DNA of 15,300 nucleotides from Bacteroidota bacterium (lineage in GTDB: Bacteria > Bacteroidota > Bacteroidia > Flavobacteriales_F > PHOS-HE28). Both the position numbers and the translations under genes were made by a program. The notes under the pieces are model-generated. The model did no database searches and had not been told where the DNA came from. It saw only the letters and a program-made list of their open reading frames with translations. The stretch is taken from the NCBI GenBank assembly GCA_023430325.1, contig JAEZAU010000037.1:1-15300 (forward strand), read 5' to 3'. Shown here one piece after another: positions 14,661-15,300 of the stretch (position 1 is its first letter; the number at the start of each line of letters is the position of its first letter).

Positions 14661-15300
14661 TCATTGTTTGATGAAGCGGCCACTCAGTGTACCCTTCCGA
14701 TCGGTGCCAACCAAATGATACAAACCTGCTGGAAGATGGCTCGTATCTATTGTGGACCTTCCGGCGGGAAGTCTGCTTTGATGCATCAATGATCCGCGGA
14801 CATCATAGATCTGGATCGCGGATGATCCATCCAATTGCAGACCCAGCCATTCATCAGCTGGATTGGGGAACATCGTGATCTGGCGGTTACTCCGATCGGA
14901 GATGGAAGTAGGAAGCTCATCGCACGGTGAACCCGGCGCCATGATCCCCGGAATGGTCTCAGCGAATGCGCGCACACTGTCGACTCGGGCTTTCAAAGCA
15001 TCCACACTTGCCACCGCACCGCCGGTCTCAGCGCGTGCGAATACGTATGCGATCAGAATATCATCTTCTTCACCAGGCTCCAGCATGAAAGGGCCCATGC
15101 TGGCAATACCGCGACGGTCGGGTAAAGCTGGTGTAATCTGGGTTTCACGCCAATCCGTCATTGGAATTCCGTCGGTGCCAACACCGAGCATGTCTGTATC
15201 CCATGGGTACATGAAATAGGCGGGAACTGCTTGAGGAGCCTCGGTGTATCCATTACCTCCATAGGACATCGATACACCATTCTTCCAAATTCCACGTAAG
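14661..15300 (-). CDS. T9SS type A sorting-domain protein, C-terminal part (5' end outside window)
   Basis: This gene is cut by the right edge. The frame stays open past the internal Met at 15269 to the end of the window, and the residues there (LRGIWKNGVSMSYGGNGY) read as continuous protein, so the Met is not the start. About 213 C-terminal residues are visible. First comes a segment with GIWKNG, YGGNGY, PDRRGIASMGPFMLEPGEE and IAYVFARAE, a pattern common in large secreted Bacteroidota proteins. A T9SS type A sorting domain follows over the last 70 or so residues (MFPNPADEW, IYDVRGSLM, PAGLYHLVG, GRFIKQ). It is not a close match to the three paralogues at 1090-7174, so it is a separate cargo type. 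Upstream domains, and hence function, cannot be seen. It ends 78 bases before the DUF2911 gene on the same strand without a convincing terminator between them. Confidence 0.85.
   Translation of the reverse strand, partial: LRGIWKNGVSMSYGGNGYTEAPQAVPAYFMYPWDTDMLGVGTDGIPMTDWRETQITPALPDRRGIASMGPFMLEPGEEDDILIAYVFARAETGGAVASVDALKARVDSVRAFAETIPGIMAPGSPCDELPTSISDRSNRQITMFPNPADEWLGLQLDGSSAIQIYDVRGSLMHQSRLPAGRSTIDTSHLPAGLYHLVGTDRKGTLSGRFIKQ

Noticed and set aside
15267..15269. ATG as the true start of the right-edge T9SS gene
   Set aside because: The frame remains open to the window end with protein-like sequence that fits the family, and no signal peptide follows this Met.
1..15300. Mobile elements, CRISPR arrays, tRNA or rRNA genes, defence or toxin-antitoxin systems
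   Set aside because: I looked for transposase or integrase motifs, spaced repeats, tRNA-like cloverleafs and typical defence domains and found none that could be supported.

Overview
The window reads as chromosomal DNA of a member of the Bacteroidota, most likely a Flavobacteriales-type lineage with moderately high GC. The evidence is four proteins with C-terminal type IX secretion (T9SS) type A sorting domains, a DUF2911 protein, a small CDCPKW lipoprotein followed by a SprT-like metalloprotease, and signal peptides that end in A|Q. The lineage call is inference; no rRNA or other phylogenetic marker is present. Gene density is normal. There is no sign of phage, IS element, CRISPR array, tRNA or rRNA, and no gene-free stretch exceeds 300 bases.

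Layout. (1) 1-903: a small membrane protein on the minus strand whose start cannot be fixed, diverging from a PhnB-like VOC/glyoxalase-fold protein. (2) 1090-7174: three large secreted T9SS-sorted paralogues on the plus strand. Each has a signal peptide, a choice-of-anchor-J/MAM-like jelly roll, an Ig/CARDB-like region, a conserved beta-rich module and a T9SS type A sorting domain. Copies 1 and 3 are close relatives and copy 2 is more diverged. Good intrinsic terminators follow copies 1 and 3. (3) 7228-8729: a minus-strand mlaE-mlaF-type pair (permease and ATPase) with a 4-base overlap, convergent with the T9SS array at a bidirectional terminator. (4) 8803-13675: a tight plus-strand run of lipoprotein, SprT-like metalloprotease, mannose-1-phosphate guanylyltransferase, RNase D and, after 61 bases, a sodium:solute symporter. 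It ends in a hairpin that contains the symporter stop codon. (5) 13710-15300: minus-strand DUF2911/TPR protein, and the C-terminal part of another T9SS-sorted protein that runs off the right edge.

How the genes relate: most are envelope or surface functions (T9SS cargo, MlaEF lipid transport, lipoprotein, nucleotide-sugar supply, Na+-coupled uptake) plus housekeeping RNA processing. I see no defence, toxin-antitoxin or otherwise clearly new multi-gene system. The most distinctive part is the three-gene array of T9SS cargo with a shared module of unknown function. Other points of note are a reading frame with no visible start codon, a His/Cys-rich lipoprotein beside a zinc protease, and strong over-representation of GATC.
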